From Variovorax sp. dw_308 (GTDB lineage Bacteria; Pseudomonadota; Gammaproteobacteria; Burkholderiales; Burkholderiaceae_C): a stretch of DNA of 64,000 nucleotides. A model generated the notes under the pieces. That model saw only the letters and a list, made by a program, of their open reading frames with translations. It was not told the DNA's origin and ran no database searches. The stretch is from assembly GCF_019207085.1 (NCBI RefSeq), contig NZ_JAATOM010000001.1, positions 1 through 64,000 on the forward strand, read 5' to 3'. This document shows, one piece after another, positions 18,604 through 27,944 of the stretch (the first letter of the stretch is position 1; each line of letters opens with the position of its first letter). Both the position numbers and the translations under genes were made by a program.

Positions 18604-20000
18604 GGTTCGACGCATGGCACCGGGCCAGCCTGCGGCGCACGCTGCTGATGGTCCTGCTGCCCGGCATGCTGCTGCTGGTGGTGGCCGAGTTGTGGCTCAC
18701 CTGGCGCACCTCGCTCGATGCCGCGAATGCGGCCTATGACCGATCCCTGCTCGGCGCGATCAAGGCCATCGATGCCAACATCTCCACCGAGAGCGGCGGC
18801 CTGTCGGTCGAGTTGCCCTACCGCATGCTCGAGTTCTTCGAGCTCACCGCCAGCGGACAGGTCTACTACCGCGTCGCGACCGACGACGCGCTGGTCGAGA
18901 TCGGCAACGCGGACTTGCCCGCGCCGGCCGGCACGCTGGTGACTGGCCAGCCGCGCTTCTCGGATTCGCTGTACTTCGACGAGCCGGTGCGCGTCGGCAC
19001 CTATGCCCGGCTTCTCGCCGAACGCATCGGCGGCAGCCAGCGTGACCAGCGCGTGATCATCCAGGTGGCCGAGACGCTGGGCTCGCGCAATGCCTTCACC
19101 CGCAGCCTCGTGTGGCAGTCGGTGCAGCGCGACCTGCTCCTGATCCTGCTGGCGAGCGTGCTGCTTGCCGCGGCCATCGGCTGGGCGTTGAAGCCGCTGC
19201 GACGCCTGCATGACGAGGTGCGCTCACGGGCGCCGCAGGATCTCGCGCCGCTGGACACCGAGCGCATCCCGGCCGACGTGCGGCCGCTGGTCGACGCCAT
19301 CAATCACCACGTGGTGCGCAATCGCGCGCTCACCGAGGCGCGACGGCGCTTCATCGACGATGCCTCGCACCAGCTGCGCACGCCGCTGGCCACGCTGGCG
19401 ACGCAGGTCGGCTATGCGCTGCGCGAGCCCGACGCCGGGCGCATGCGCGACGCCTTGTCTGCCGTCAAGACGCAACTGGACGAGGCCGTGCGGCAGACCA
19501 ACCAGATGCTGTCCCTGGCGCGCACGGACGCGGCCGAACTGGAACTGGAGCGCATCGACCTGGTGGCGCTGGCAAGACAGGTCACACGGGACTGGTGGCC
19601 CGCCGCGCGCGACAGCGGCATCGACCTCGGCTTCGACAGCGGCCTGGAACAACTCGAGTTGCCCGCGCATGCGGCGCTGCTGCGCGAGGCGATGTCGAAC
19701 CTGCTGCACAACGCGATCCGCTACACGCCCCGCGGCGGGCAAGTCACCGTGGCCGTGCGGCGCATGGATGCCATCGCGTGTATCGATGTCATCGACGCCG
19801 GACCGGGCATCCCCGCAGACGAAATGCCGCGCGCCGGCGAGCGCTTCTTCCGGGCCAGCAACATGACGCTGCCGGGCTCCGGCCTCGGCCTCGCGATCGT
19901 GCGCTCGATTGCGCAGCGCCACGGTGGCGGCATGCGCCTCGCGGCGGGCGGGGGCGGTCGGGGGCTTGTCGTCTCGATCGAACTGCCGCTGGTTTCCTGA
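18600..20000 (+). CDS. tctE: Sensor histidine kinase TctE
   Basis: 466 residues. A membrane helix near residues 12-32, a periplasmic 2CSK_N-like sensor region to about 180, and a second helix near 180-198 come first. HAMP-like and HisKA segments follow (DDASHQLRTPLATL, His near 258), then an ATPase domain with NLLHNAIRYT, DAGPGIP and GSGLGLAIV. It should sense a tricarboxylate-type ligand in the periplasm and phosphorylate TctD. The length and order match TctE-type kinases. Confidence 0.87.
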   Translation: MRFDAWHRASLRRTLLMVLLPGMLLLVVAELWLTWRTSLDAANAAYDRSLLGAIKAIDANISTESGGLSVELPYRMLEFFELTASGQVYYRVATDDALVEIGNADLPAPAGTLVTGQPRFSDSLYFDEPVRVGTYARLLAERIGGSQRDQRVIIQVAETLGSRNAFTRSLVWQSVQRDLLLILLASVLLAAAIGWALKPLRRLHDEVRSRAPQDLAPLDTERIPADVRPLVDAINHHVVRNRALTEARRRFIDDASHQLRTPLATLATQVGYALREPDAGRMRDALSAVKTQLDEAVRQTNQMLSLARTDAAELELERIDLVALARQVTRDWWPAARDSGIDLGFDSGLEQLELPAHAALLREAMSNLLHNAIRYTPRGGQVTVAVRRMDAIACIDVIDAGPGIPADEMPRAGERFFRASNMTLPGSGLGLAIVRSIAQRHGGGMRLAAGGGGRGLVVSIELPLVS

Positions 20001-20021
20001 CGCGGTTCTGACACGGGTTTT

Positions 20022-20058
20022 CCCTGAGGTTTTGGCCGATTCCCTGAAAGCGCCCTGA
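20022..20058 (+). promoter_or_regulatory. CCCTGA direct repeats before tctC, candidate TctD sites
   Basis: CCCTGA occurs at 20022, 20042 and 20053, with weaker copies TCCTGA (19995) and TTCTGA (20006). The pair CCCTGAAAGCGCCCTGA has the 11-bp period typical of OmpR-family dimer sites. They occupy the 117-bp gap between tctE and tctC. Confidence 0.55.
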
Positions 20059-20117
20059 CAGCCGCCGCTGGCTACAGTGGGCTCACACCCCGAGACAACG
20101 CCGGAACACGAGGCCCC

Positions 20118-21098
20118 ATGAGACACCTGCTGCTACTGCTGATCGCGCTGTGCGCAGGCCCTGCGCCGGCACTCGCCGTCGAGTTCGACAAGACCCAGTG
20201 CGTGGCCGGCGCCAAGCCCGGTGGCGGCTTCGACCTGACCTGCAAGCTGGCGCAGGCCGGCCTGCTGGAAGGCAAGTACCTTCCCGCGCCGATGCACATC
20301 AGCTACCTGCCCGGCGGCATCGGTGCACTGGCCTACAACGCCTTCGCAACGCAGCGGCCCGCCGAGGCGCAGACGCTGGTGGCTTTCTCCAGCGGTTCGT
20401 TGCTGAACATCGCGCAAGGCAAGTTCGGCCCGCATGACGAAGCCGATGTGCGCTGGGTCGCGGGTGTGGCTGCCGACTACGGCGTGATCGTGGTGGCAGC
20501 GAACTCGCCCTTCAAAACGCTGAACGAGCTGATGGCTGCCATCAAGGCCGACCCTTCCAAGATCGTGTTCGGCGCCGGCGGCACCGTCGGCAGCCAGGAC
20601 TGGATCAAGGCCGCGATGACGGCGCGGGCGGCCGGCGTGCATCACCGCAACATGCGCCTGGTCGCCTTCGAGGGCGGCGGCGAGGCGCTGCGGGCCTTGC
20701 AGGGCAACCATGTGCAGGTCTACACCGGCGATGCCTCGGAGACGGGGACGCAGCTGAAGGACGGCGCACCGGTGCGCGTGCTGGCCGTGATGTCGGAGCA
20801 GCGCCTGCCGGGTCCGCTGGCGCAGGTGCCGACGGCGCGCGAAGCCGGTTTCGACCTGGTGTGGCCGATCATCCGCGGCTTCTATGTCGGGCCGAAGGTC
20901 AGCGACGCGGACTACAAGGCCTGGAGCGATTTGTTCGCCCGCATGCTGGCCAGCAAGGACTACGAGCGATTGCGCAACGAACGCGGCCTGTACGCCTTCG
21001 CGATGACCGGCGCCGAGCTCGAGGCGTATGTGAAGCGCAGCGTCGACGGCTACCGCAAGGTGGCCGAGGAATTCGGCCTCAAGGTCGCCCCGCGATAG
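20118..21098 (+). CDS. tctC: Tricarboxylate-binding periplasmic protein TctC
   Basis: 326 residues with a signal peptide ending ALAV. The mature start FDKTQCVAGAKPGGGFDLTCKLAQ carries the glycine-rich ligand loop and paired Cys residues characteristic of TctC itself rather than generic Bug proteins. The protein would capture citrate-like acids in the periplasm and hand them to the TctAB membrane pair. No tctAB lies here; the only pair in the window is 38 kb away at 59018-61037. It follows tctDE on the same strand. Confidence 0.87.
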   Translation: MRHLLLLLIALCAGPAPALAVEFDKTQCVAGAKPGGGFDLTCKLAQAGLLEGKYLPAPMHISYLPGGIGALAYNAFATQRPAEAQTLVAFSSGSLLNIAQGKFGPHDEADVRWVAGVAADYGVIVVAANSPFKTLNELMAAIKADPSKIVFGAGGTVGSQDWIKAAMTARAAGVHHRNMRLVAFEGGGEALRALQGNHVQVYTGDASETGTQLKDGAPVRVLAVMSEQRLPGPLAQVPTAREAGFDLVWPIIRGFYVGPKVSDADYKAWSDLFARMLASKDYERLRNERGLYAFAMTGAELEAYVKRSVDGYRKVAEEFGLKVAPR

Positions 21099-21199
21099 AC
21101 GGCGGCCGCCACTCGACCCACCCCTGATTGCCACTGGCAGGTGCGCCTTGCACCCGCCCGGGCGAAGCCTTGTCTTTTCAACTTCAAAGGAGATTTTTC

Positions 21200-22612
21200 A
21201 TGCAACTCACCGGCATGCTGCACGGCGCCAAACTGCTCGAACACGTGGAGTTCCCGACGTCCGAAGTGCTCGGCCCCGATGCCTCCGAAGGCCAGATCCA
21301 GGACCTCATCAAGCGCCATGGCCAGGTCTTCATCAAGCCGCTGTTTCGCGGCGGCGTGGGCAAGAAGGGCAAGTCGGGCCTCATCGGCAAGGCCGGCGAC
21401 CTGAAGACCGCGCTGGCCGAGAAGGAGCGCCTCTACTTCGCGGAACACCGGCATGGCAACGTGACGGCCAAGGCCAACGGCGTGACCTTCGAAGGCGGTG
21501 TGCCGGCCGAGCACGAGATCTATTTCTCGATCACCGACGACACGCGCTTTCGCGCACCGACGATCACCATCACGCACAAGGGCGGCGTCGACATCGAGGA
21601 GCTTGGAAAGGATGACATCCGCACCGTGCCCTTCGATGCGCTCACTGGCCTGAAGGCCTTCGTCATCGCCAACGCGCTCACCGACATCGGCGCGCCCCGC
21701 GAAATCATCTCTCCGCTGGTGCAGCACCTGCCCAAGCTGTGGGAGCTCATGCACCACTACGGCATGACCACGCTGGAGCTCAACCCGATCCGCATGCGCG
21801 CCGACAGGAACGGCCGCCTCACGCCGGTGGCCTGTGACTTCAAGTGCGGCTTCGACCGCGACGACCCGCGCGTCGCGCGCCTGAACCTGCCCGACCACCT
21901 GTTCGCGGCCGACGTCTCCGCCTTCGAACAGGAAGTGAACGAACTGCGCACGCACCAGGGCCAGTCGGACGTGTTCGTCATCAACGAGAAGGGCACCATC
22001 CTCGCCCCGACCTTCGGCGGCGGTGCGAACAGCCTGGTGACCGAAGTGCTGGGCGAAGCGGCCAGCATCTCCTCCGACTTCGGCGGCAACCCGCCCTACG
22101 AAAAGATGAAGGAGGTTGCGCGCATCTGCTATCGGCACTTCCTCCGGCAGTCGAACGTGCTGTTCATCATCGGCGGCAAGTCGAACAACACCGACATCCA
22201 CGAGACTCTGCGCGCCATGGGCGATGCCTTGCGCGAGCACTTCTCGCAGCACGGGCCGACGCCCCTCTACGTTGTCGTGGGCCGTGGCGGGCCGAACCTG
22301 GTGCGCGGCTTCGGCGCGCTGGCCGAGGCCTGTGACGCGCTCGGCGTGCCCTATCGCTTCTTCGGCTTCGACAGCGCGATCTCCGAGGTCGTGAACTATG
22401 CGAAGAAGGTCGATGAATGGATGCGTGCGGAAGGACGCGCGCAGATCGCCGCGCACCTCGGCATCGCCGCGCCGGCGCCTGCCACCGCGCACGCCACTGT
22501 CCAAGCCACGGGCCAGACCGTCGCCCACCACGCCACCCAAGCCGCCGACGAGGCCACCGGACACCACGCTGCCCGTGCCATCACCCAGCCCGCCACCTAC
22601 GCCCCAGTCTGA
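21200..22612 (+). CDS. ATP-grasp subunit, ATP-citrate-lyase beta-like
   Basis: 470 residues from the ATG at 21200, preceded by AAAGGAGA. Residues 1-240 are an ATP-grasp fold ending in the metal-binding ELNPIRM block. Residues about 245-410 match the citrate-binding domain of ATP-citrate lyase (FGGGANSLVTEV..., FIIGGKSNNTDI). The last 45 residues are an Ala/Thr/His low-complexity tail. With the next gene it would activate a carboxylic acid to its CoA thioester using ATP. The position between TctC and an MFS carrier points to degradation of an imported tricarboxylate rather than the reductive TCA cycle. Confidence 0.83.
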   Translation: MQLTGMLHGAKLLEHVEFPTSEVLGPDASEGQIQDLIKRHGQVFIKPLFRGGVGKKGKSGLIGKAGDLKTALAEKERLYFAEHRHGNVTAKANGVTFEGGVPAEHEIYFSITDDTRFRAPTITITHKGGVDIEELGKDDIRTVPFDALTGLKAFVIANALTDIGAPREIISPLVQHLPKLWELMHHYGMTTLELNPIRMRADRNGRLTPVACDFKCGFDRDDPRVARLNLPDHLFAADVSAFEQEVNELRTHQGQSDVFVINEKGTILAPTFGGGANSLVTEVLGEAASISSDFGGNPPYEKMKEVARICYRHFLRQSNVLFIIGGKSNNTDIHETLRAMGDALREHFSQHGPTPLYVVVGRGGPNLVRGFGALAEACDALGVPYRFFGFDSAISEVVNYAKKVDEWMRAEGRAQIAAHLGIAAPAPATAHATVQATGQTVAHHATQAADEATGHHAARAITQPATYAPV

Positions 22613-22625
22613 GAGACACGACACC

Positions 22626-25337
22626 ATGCAAACCCAAACCACCACCGCATCCCCGTACTACCTCGGCATCCACTCCCTCGCCGACCTCGCCACGCGCGGT
22701 GATCGCGTCTGCGTGCTCAACATCCTCGGCGGCGAGTCGCGCCAGGTCACGCCCACCAGCCATGCCTTCTCTGGCGGCAACGTCGTGTTCGGCACTTCGC
22801 CCGGGCGCAGCGGCCAGTCGCTCAAGACGCCGGTCGGCAACATCCCCGTGTTCAACAACGTGCGCGAAGGGCTGGACGCCGGGCACAGCTTCAACACCGG
22901 CGTGGTCTACCTGCCGCCTTCGGGTGTGCGCGATGGCGTGGCCGAGCTGATCCGGGTGAATCCGGAATTGAAGAAGGTCGTGATCATCACCGAGAAGATC
23001 TCCGTGCACGATGCGCGCGAGATCCGCGCGATGGCGCAGCAGCGCGGCGTGGACATCATCGGCGGCAACTGCCTTGGCGTAGCCGACTCCTGGAGCCGCA
23101 CCCGCATCGGCGGCGCGCTCGGCGGCGACCATCCCGACGAATCGCTGGTGCAGGGCACGGTCGCCATCTTCTCGAACTCGGGCGGCTTCACCAGCACCAT
23201 CGCGCAGTACCTCAGCACCGAAGGGTGGGGCACGACCACGCTGGTCTCCTCCGGCAAGGATGTCTACATCCACTATGCCGCGCGCGATTTCGCCCATGCC
23301 TTCCGCAACGACGGGCGCTCGCGCGCCGCCGTGCTGTACGCCGAGCCGGGTGGCTACTACGAGCACGACATCGACTTCGGCAAGCCCGTGGTGGCCTGCG
23401 TGGTCGGACGCTGGAAGTCCAGGCTGAGCCGTGCCGTCGGCCACGCCGGCGCCATGGCTGGCTCGGGCGACCGCGCGGAGGACAAGGAGCGCTGGTTCAT
23501 GGACGCCTTCGGTGTCGATGGCCTCTACACGCCGGAGAACCCGGTCGTCTCGCGCAAGGGCGCGGTGGTGACCAACATCGCGCACATCCCCGCCGCGTTG
23601 ACGGCGGTGATGAAGCTCAACGGCGCGCAACCCGATTTCGCGCGGCGCGGCAGCCTGGCCCTGAAGCCGTGGATGGCCAATGACCAGGGCATCACGCTGC
23701 CCGAGGCGCTGGCCCTCAAGCCCGTCACCGCGCCCGCGCCCTATGCCGCGCAGATCGCCGACATCGGCGCGCAGGTGGGCGCGGTGATCGCACGGCAGTA
23801 CATGAAGGACCGGTCCGGCGCGTCGGTGATGGATGCGAAGACGCAGGTGACCTCGGTGCATGGCCGGTCGGTGCTCGAACTCGCGCTGGAGCCGCTGCAG
23901 GCCAACTTCGCGCTGCCGCTGGTGCACGAGGTCGCGGGGCCGAACGAGCGCGCCCTGCTCGACATTGCCGTCGCGGCCGAAGTGAACCTGGTGGGCGACC
24001 CGATCCTGGTGGCTGCCGATGCGGCGCGCGACGGCGGCAATTCGCCCAACACGGTCATGGCGGCGGCGGTGGCCATCGTCGGACCGCGCCGCGTGCAGCG
24101 CACGCTCGCATGCAGTCGCGCGCTGATCGACCTGTTCGCCGGCTCGGGCCTGAAGGATGGCAACGACGAGGGCTTCGACATCGGCCAGCTGAAAGTCGAT
24201 GCGGCCGTGCGCGAGTTGTTCATGGCCGGACCAGAGGAGGCCGACGACCCGCGTCCCGAGGCAATGCTGCAAGCCGTTCGACAGCGCGGCGCCAAGTCGG
24301 TCTTCCTGCGCTTCGTGCAGTCGCTGGGCGGACGTCCCTCGCGCGATGCGCTGCTGGCCGCCATCGCCACGACCATCGCCTGGGGCCCGCTGGTGCGCAA
24401 GCGCATCAGCCGTCTCACGGCGGAAACCTTGCCGTGGTACTTGCGCCTCTATGGCGTGATGGTCGGTGCGTCTATCCCAGGCGAACAGCACCAGGCCGGG
24501 TCGCTCTGCGGCATCTCGCGCGAGGAACGCTTCCGCCGCTGGACCATGGCCGACCTGTGCTTCCTGGCCATCACCGGCAAGAAGCCGACCGAGGACGAAT
24601 CGCGGCCCTTGCAGATGCTGATCGGCTTGCTGATCTCCAATGGCCCGGGCTCCATCTCCGCGCAGGGCGCCAAGGGTGCAGTGGCCGCGGACGGTCCGCA
24701 GACACCGGGCCGCGTGCAGATCAACAAGGCCATGGCCGGCTTCCTCACGCACACCGGCTACAGCCACGGTGGCAACGGCTTCGAAGGCATGGCCTTCCTG
24801 TTGAAGCAGTTCAAGGACAGCGGGCTGACCGACCCGACCGATGCCTCGCACGGCATCGACCTGAAGGCCATGGCGGCGGCCTTCGCCAGGTTGTACAAGG
24901 CCGACAAGCGCGCCGCGAAGGAACTGGGCAGCGAGACACCCGCCTTGCCGGGCGTGCACCACCCGGTGTTCAAGGGCAAGCCGGTCAACCACGACCCGCG
25001 CGAACGCTTCATCGCCAGCTACATGGCGAAGCGCGGCGACTACAACATCTTCCACGCCTACTACCTCGAACTGGTGCAGGCGCTGCATGCCTGCGGCGCC
25101 ACGCCCTACGTCTTCTGCGTCAACGTCGACGCGGTCATCGCGGCGCTGTTGCTGGCGCTGCTGTGGAAGGACTACAAGGCCGGCGCGCTGACCGAGCGCG
25201 ACCTGGAGGCTGCTGCCTTCACGGTCTTCCTCTACGGCCGAATGATCGGCGCCGCCGCCGAGATCGACGACCACTTCAACCGTGGCCGGAACATGGACAC
25301 GCGCACGCCCGAGGCGTCGTGTTCCTTCGTGATGTGA
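22626..25337 (+). CDS. CoA-ligase/citryl-CoA-lyase-like large subunit
   Basis: 903 residues from the ATG at 22626, 13 nt after the ATP-grasp gene. Residues 1-330 are a CoA-binding and succinyl-CoA-ligase alpha-like region with the phospho-His motif GHAGAMAGS near 272. A ligase-like middle part follows. The C-terminal third resembles the citrate-synthase-type lyase domain of ATP-citrate lyase (GEQHQAGSLCG, QINKAMAGFLTHTGY, SHGGNGFEG). Where I expect Asp-His-Gly-Pro in that family the sequence reads SNGPG, so the reaction or substrate may differ from citrate cleavage. CoA-ligase chemistry is well supported; the lyase step is an inference. Confidence 0.8.
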   Translation: MQTQTTTASPYYLGIHSLADLATRGDRVCVLNILGGESRQVTPTSHAFSGGNVVFGTSPGRSGQSLKTPVGNIPVFNNVREGLDAGHSFNTGVVYLPPSGVRDGVAELIRVNPELKKVVIITEKISVHDAREIRAMAQQRGVDIIGGNCLGVADSWSRTRIGGALGGDHPDESLVQGTVAIFSNSGGFTSTIAQYLSTEGWGTTTLVSSGKDVYIHYAARDFAHAFRNDGRSRAAVLYAEPGGYYEHDIDFGKPVVACVVGRWKSRLSRAVGHAGAMAGSGDRAEDKERWFMDAFGVDGLYTPENPVVSRKGAVVTNIAHIPAALTAVMKLNGAQPDFARRGSLALKPWMANDQGITLPEALALKPVTAPAPYAAQIADIGAQVGAVIARQYMKDRSGASVMDAKTQVTSVHGRSVLELALEPLQANFALPLVHEVAGPNERALLDIAVAAEVNLVGDPILVAADAARDGGNSPNTVMAAAVAIVGPRRVQRTLACSRALIDLFAGSGLKDGNDEGFDIGQLKVDAAVRELFMAGPEEADDPRPEAMLQAVRQRGAKSVFLRFVQSLGGRPSRDALLAAIATTIAWGPLVRKRISRLTAETLPWYLRLYGVMVGASIPGEQHQAGSLCGISREERFRRWTMADLCFLAITGKKPTEDESRPLQMLIGLLISNGPGSISAQGAKGAVAADGPQTPGRVQINKAMAGFLTHTGYSHGGNGFEGMAFLLKQFKDSGLTDPTDASHGIDLKAMAAAFARLYKADKRAAKELGSETPALPGVHHPVFKGKPVNHDPRERFIASYMAKRGDYNIFHAYYLELVQALHACGATPYVFCVNVDAVIAALLLALLWKDYKAGALTERDLEAAAFTVFLYGRMIGAAAEIDDHFNRGRNMDTRTPEASCSFVM

Positions 25338-25356
25338 CCTGTTGCTGGAGACTTCG

Positions 25357-26724
25357 ATGAACACCCCTTCCACTCCCTCCGCGCAGCCTGCTGAAAAGTC
25401 GGCGCTCGAAAAAGCCACGATGCGGCAGGTCGCCTGGCGCACCTTGCCCTTCCTGATGCTGTGCTACTTCATCGCGTACGTGGACCGCGTGAACGCCGGC
25501 TTCGCGGCCCTGCAGATGAACCATGACCTCGGCTTGTCGCAAGCCATGTTCGGACTGGGCGGCAGCCTGTTCTTCATCGCCTACATCCTGTTCGAGATAC
25601 CCAGCAACCTGGCGATGCAGAAGTTCGGCGCACGGCTGTGGATCGCCCGCATCATGGTCACCTGGGGCGTGGTGGGCGGATTGGCGGCCTTTGCGGTCGG
25701 ACCGTACAGCTACTACCTGGGACGCTTCCTGCTCGGCGCCGCCGAGGCGGGCTTCTTCCCGGGCGTCATCCTGTACCTGACCTACTGGTTTCCCAAGGCG
25801 TACCGCGGCCGCATCGTGGCCACGTTCATGGTCGCGATCCCGATCTCCAGCCTGCTCGGTTCGCCGATCTCCGCTGCGCTGCTCGGCACGGATGGCTGGC
25901 TCGGCCTGCGCGGCTGGCAATGGCTCTTCATCCTGGAGGCGATTCCCGCGGTGGTGCTCGGTGTGGCGGTGTTCTTCATCCTGCCGAACCGCCCGGACAA
26001 CGCCAGGTGGCTGACCCCCGAGCAACGAGACTGGCTCAAGCAGCGCCTCGAAGCCGAAGCGCGGCAGGCCGGCCCGGTGGCCCACATGTCGGTCCTGCAG
26101 ATCCTGAAGAACAAGTACGTGCTGGCGCTCGCCGTCGTGTATGCCGGCAGTTCTGCGACCAGCAATGCGCTGTCGCTGTGGCAGCCGCAGATCCTGAAGT
26201 CGCTGGGGCTCACCACCATGGAGACCGGCCTCATGAACGGCATTCCCTTTGCCATCGCGTCCATCGTCATGGTGCTGTGGGGCCGCCGCGCCGACAAGTC
26301 GGGCGAGCGCATCTGGAACACGGCATTGCCGCTGGCGCTGACTTCCGGCGGCCTGCTCGCGACCCAACTGGTCGGCGGCTCGCTCGCATTCACCATGGTG
26401 CTGCTGACCTTCATCCTCGTCGGTACCTATTCGATCAAGGGGCCGTTCTGGGCCCTGTCGACCGAATGGCTGTCGGCCAGCACCGCCGCCGCAGGCATCG
26501 CAGCCATCAACATGCTGGCCCACATCGGCACCTCCGGCGCGACATGGATGCTGGGCGCCATCAAGGACGCGACCGGCAGTTATCCGCTCGCCCTGTTGCC
26601 GCTGGCGCTCCTGACGGGGCTGGGCGCGGTTATCGTCCTGTGGATGGGACGCAGCCAGTCCCGAGACGCCGCATCGGCACCTGCCATGCCCTTGCCCGCC
26701 GCGACGTCGTCCAGCGTCGCTTGA
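25357..26724 (+). CDS. MFS transporter, anion:cation symporter type
   Basis: 455 residues with 12 predicted membrane segments in two halves. The opening YFIAYVDRVNAGFAALQMNHDLG and the RWIAR/GRFLLGAAEAGFFPG blocks are typical of the ACS family of organic anion carriers (phthalate, tartrate, hexuronate types). It sits 20 nt after the lyase-like gene, so it probably imports the same substrate class as the neighbouring TctC system. The exact substrate cannot be read. Confidence 0.86.
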   Translation: MNTPSTPSAQPAEKSALEKATMRQVAWRTLPFLMLCYFIAYVDRVNAGFAALQMNHDLGLSQAMFGLGGSLFFIAYILFEIPSNLAMQKFGARLWIARIMVTWGVVGGLAAFAVGPYSYYLGRFLLGAAEAGFFPGVILYLTYWFPKAYRGRIVATFMVAIPISSLLGSPISAALLGTDGWLGLRGWQWLFILEAIPAVVLGVAVFFILPNRPDNARWLTPEQRDWLKQRLEAEARQAGPVAHMSVLQILKNKYVLALAVVYAGSSATSNALSLWQPQILKSLGLTTMETGLMNGIPFAIASIVMVLWGRRADKSGERIWNTALPLALTSGGLLATQLVGGSLAFTMVLLTFILVGTYSIKGPFWALSTEWLSASTAAAGIAAINMLAHIGTSGATWMLGAIKDATGSYPLALLPLALLTGLGAVIVLWMGRSQSRDAASAPAMPLPAATSSSVA

Positions 26725-26750
26725 AGAAAACCAACCCAGGGAGAAATGCA

Positions 26751-27743
26751 TTGAACACTTTCACCATGACCCGCCGCAGCGCCGTGCGCGTGGGTGTTGC
26801 ACTGCCCGCCGCGTCGATGCTGCCGCTGGCGGCCAGGGCGCAGGCCGCCTGGCCCGCCAAGTCGATCCGCCTCGTGGTGCCCTTCGCGCCGGGCGGCAGT
26901 TCGGAGATCGTGGCCCGCGCCGCGGCGAGCGAGATGAGCAAGCTGCTCGGCCAGAGCGTCTACGTCGACAACAAGCCCGGCGGCGCGGGCAACGTCGCGA
27001 TGAGCGAGGTGGCGCGGGCCGAAGACCAGCACACGATGGTGCTGGGGCACATCGGCACCATCGCCGTGAACCCGTTCATCTTCGCCAAGCTGCCCTACGA
27101 CCCGGACAAGGCCTTCCGTCCGATCTCGCTGCTGTCCAAAGTGCCCAGCCTCTACGTCGTGCGCAACGACCTCCCCGCCAGGAACCTCACCGAGTTCATC
27201 GCGCTCGCCAAGGCCAAACCGGGCACGCTCAACTATGGCTCCGCCGGCAACGGCAGCGCGGGACACCTCGCCTTCGAATACCTGAAGATGGTGAGCAACA
27301 CCTTCCTCCTGCACGTGCCTTACCGCGGCACCGGTCCGCAACTCGCCGACCTGATGGGCGGCCGCGTCGACGCCGCTTCGGTCGGCGCACCGGCCGTGAT
27401 GGCCTTCATCAAGGCCGGCAAGCTGCGTTGCATCGCCACCGGCACCAGCCAGCGGCTGGCGCAACTGCCGGACGTGCCGACGGTCGCCGAGCAGGGCTTT
27501 CCCGGTTTCGAGATGACGCAGTGGTACGGCCTGCTGGCGCCGGCTTCGCTGCCCCAGGCTCACGCGCACAAGCTCTCCACCGCCGCCGCGCAAGCCATGA
27601 AGGAGCCGGCTGCGCAGAAGCTTCTGGAGTCCGAAGCGGCCATTCCGGTGGGCAGCACGGCCGCCGAGTTCGCCCGCTTCATCGAGAGCGAGAAGAAGCG
27701 CTGGAAGCCCGTCATCGAACGGGCGAAGATCAAGGCGGATTAA
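26751..27743 (+). CDS. Bug/TctC-family periplasmic binding protein
   Basis: About 330 residues. I chose the TTG at 26751 because CAGGGAGA lies 7 nt before it; the ATG at 26766 has no ribosome site. The signal has TRRSAVRVG followed by a hydrophobic stretch ending ARAQA. The Bug pattern is complete: VVPFAPGGSSEIVAR, VDNKPGGAGNVAM, NYGSAGNGSAGHL and HVPYRGTGPQLADLMGGRVD. It would bind a carboxylate in the periplasm. It closes the tct-lyase-MFS run. Confidence 0.9.
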   Translation: MNTFTMTRRSAVRVGVALPAASMLPLAARAQAAWPAKSIRLVVPFAPGGSSEIVARAAASEMSKLLGQSVYVDNKPGGAGNVAMSEVARAEDQHTMVLGHIGTIAVNPFIFAKLPYDPDKAFRPISLLSKVPSLYVVRNDLPARNLTEFIALAKAKPGTLNYGSAGNGSAGHLAFEYLKMVSNTFLLHVPYRGTGPQLADLMGGRVDAASVGAPAVMAFIKAGKLRCIATGTSQRLAQLPDVPTVAEQGFPGFEMTQWYGLLAPASLPQAHAHKLSTAAAQAMKEPAAQKLLESEAAIPVGSTAAEFARFIESEKKRWKPVIERAKIKAD

Positions 27744-27944
27744 GGGGAACTCTGTCGGACTGACGCGGGGCAGGCCGTTGCTCCGGCCGATCCCCGTCGG
27801 CAGCGCCCGGTTTGATGCGCATGACCTCGCGCAAGCTTGCCGCGCGGCCCGTTCGAGCGCACGCGGAATCGGCTCCGCAGGACGCGCCGCCTTTCATCGC
27901 TCTGCAATCCTTCCTCCCTAGAATGAAAAAAAACGGAGGCGAAG

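Noticed and set aside
22581..25442. Long minus-strand open frame opposite the lyase-like gene
   Set aside because: Antisense shadow of a strongly supported gene; no domain features.
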